From positions 124,001 to 188,000 of the forward strand of contig CANMQJ010000009.1 in the NCBI GenBank assembly GCA_947500005.1: a stretch of 64,000 bases of DNA, read 5' to 3'. Under the pieces are notes generated by a model. It was not told the origin of the DNA, did not search any database, and was given only the letters and a program-made list of their open reading frames with translations. Each line of letters begins with the position of its first letter. The first letter of the stretch is position 1. Position numbers and translations under genes: made by a program. Source of the DNA: an uncultured Paracoccaceae bacterium. GTDB lineage: Bacteria > Pseudomonadota > Alphaproteobacteria > Rhodobacterales > Rhodobacteraceae. Below are positions 63,647 through 64,000 of the stretch, in pieces.

Positions 63647-64000
63647 TCAGACGAAGTCGATATCGCCGAAATCGATCAATCCGGGCATGGCGTGATCGAC
63701 CTGGACCGAGCCGCCTGCCCAGGAGATCAGGGTTCCGTCGGCATTGCCGGTGATCGTCGTTCCGGCCTGCGTGACCGGACCGGAAATGACGATCCTGTCC
63801 CAGCCATTCGCCCATGAGGTGATATGGTCGTCGCCGGTGTCGAAGAAGGTGTTGAACACGAAGCGGTCCGCGCCGAACCCGCCGGTCAGCACGTCGTCGC
63901 CGATGCCCCCGTCCAGCGTGTCGGCGCCGTTTCCGCCTTCGAGGACGTCCGACCCCCATTGCCCCCGCAGGCTGTCATCGCCGCCGCCGCCGGTCAGGGT
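63647..64000 (-). CDS. RTX calcium-binding protein, C-terminal fragment
   Basis: The last 117 codons of a minus-strand gene whose start lies beyond the window. RTX nonapeptides are seen (GGNGADTLDGGIGDDVLTGG), then a final beta-rich domain (GADRFVFNTFFDTGDDHITS) ending DFGDIDFV. Its tail differs from the other two RTX proteins (ends FV rather than LLA), so it is a separate type. 186 bases separate it from the FG-GAP gene. Confidence 0.85.
   Translation of the reverse strand, partial: TLTGGGGDDSLRGQWGSDVLEGGNGADTLDGGIGDDVLTGGFGADRFVFNTFFDTGDDHITSWANGWDRIVISGPVTQAGTTITGNADGTLISWAGGSVQVDHAMPGLIDFGDIDFV

Overview
This is a high-GC chromosomal segment whose gene content and order fit an alphaproteobacterium of the Rhodobacteraceae (Roseobacter group). 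The pointers are a pyrB-pyrC'-plsY operon with a degenerate dihydroorotase, a plant/alphaproteobacterial-type glutamate-cysteine ligase, an NDUFS4-like complex I subunit, a urtABCDE urea transporter, TRAP transporters, and large type-I-secreted RTX proteins. Taxonomy is inferred from protein resemblance and gene order only. No phage, insertion sequence, CRISPR array or rRNA was seen.

Layout. 1-6066: periplasmic DsbD-like domain protein, Nudix hydrolase, and a minus-strand RND efflux pump with its adaptor. 6174-8711: tightly overlapping minus-strand operon (uracil-DNA glycosylase, phosphoesterase, LysE exporter, MoaB). 8796-9302: small cysteine-rich secreted protein. 9385-13369: pyrimidine/phospholipid operon (pyrB, two small membrane proteins, inactive-looking pyrC', plsY, one small unknown). 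13527-20752: YHS protein, gshA, PH-like membrane protein with rsmE, ubiA-type prenyltransferase, OmpA-family envelope protein. 20809-31863: an eleven-kilobase catabolic cluster (two PLP enzymes, M24 peptidase, Asp/Glu-racemase-like enzyme, LysR, hydantoinase A and B, FAD oxidoreductase, NAD-dependent epimerase). 31933-32009: tRNA-Arg(TCT). 32074-38104: AbrB-type transporter, then a LysR gene divergent from dabB-dabA, a two-gene inorganic carbon uptake system. 38312-41474: rhodanese, small membrane proteins, GNAT, NDUFS4-like subunit, radical SAM/SPASM protein. 41605-46964: uvrB, then an AT-richer inserted gene with a HEPN-like motif, a 24-residue lipoprotein gene, a methyltransferase flanked by two REP-like palindromes, and small genes. 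47252-53250: urtABCDE. 53413-57274: TRAP transporter whose small permease subunit carries a TM2/coiled-coil extension. 57265-64000: DUF1194 protein and three minus-strand RTX proteins (M10 metalloprotease, seven-repeat FG-GAP protein, and one running off the window), two of which share a closely similar C-terminal module.

The genes most likely to work together are: PyrB with the non-catalytic PyrC'; DabB with DabA under the divergent LysR; the urea importer; the TRAP importer; and the catabolic cluster, whose enzyme set suggests ring opening of a cyclic amide or imide followed by amine or amino-acid catabolism. Its substrate cannot be fixed from sequence. The least explained items are the cysteine-rich protein (8796-9302), the HEPN-like protein (43835-44485), the tiny lipoprotein (44596-44670), the covarying REP-like pair, and the TM2-DctQ fusion.
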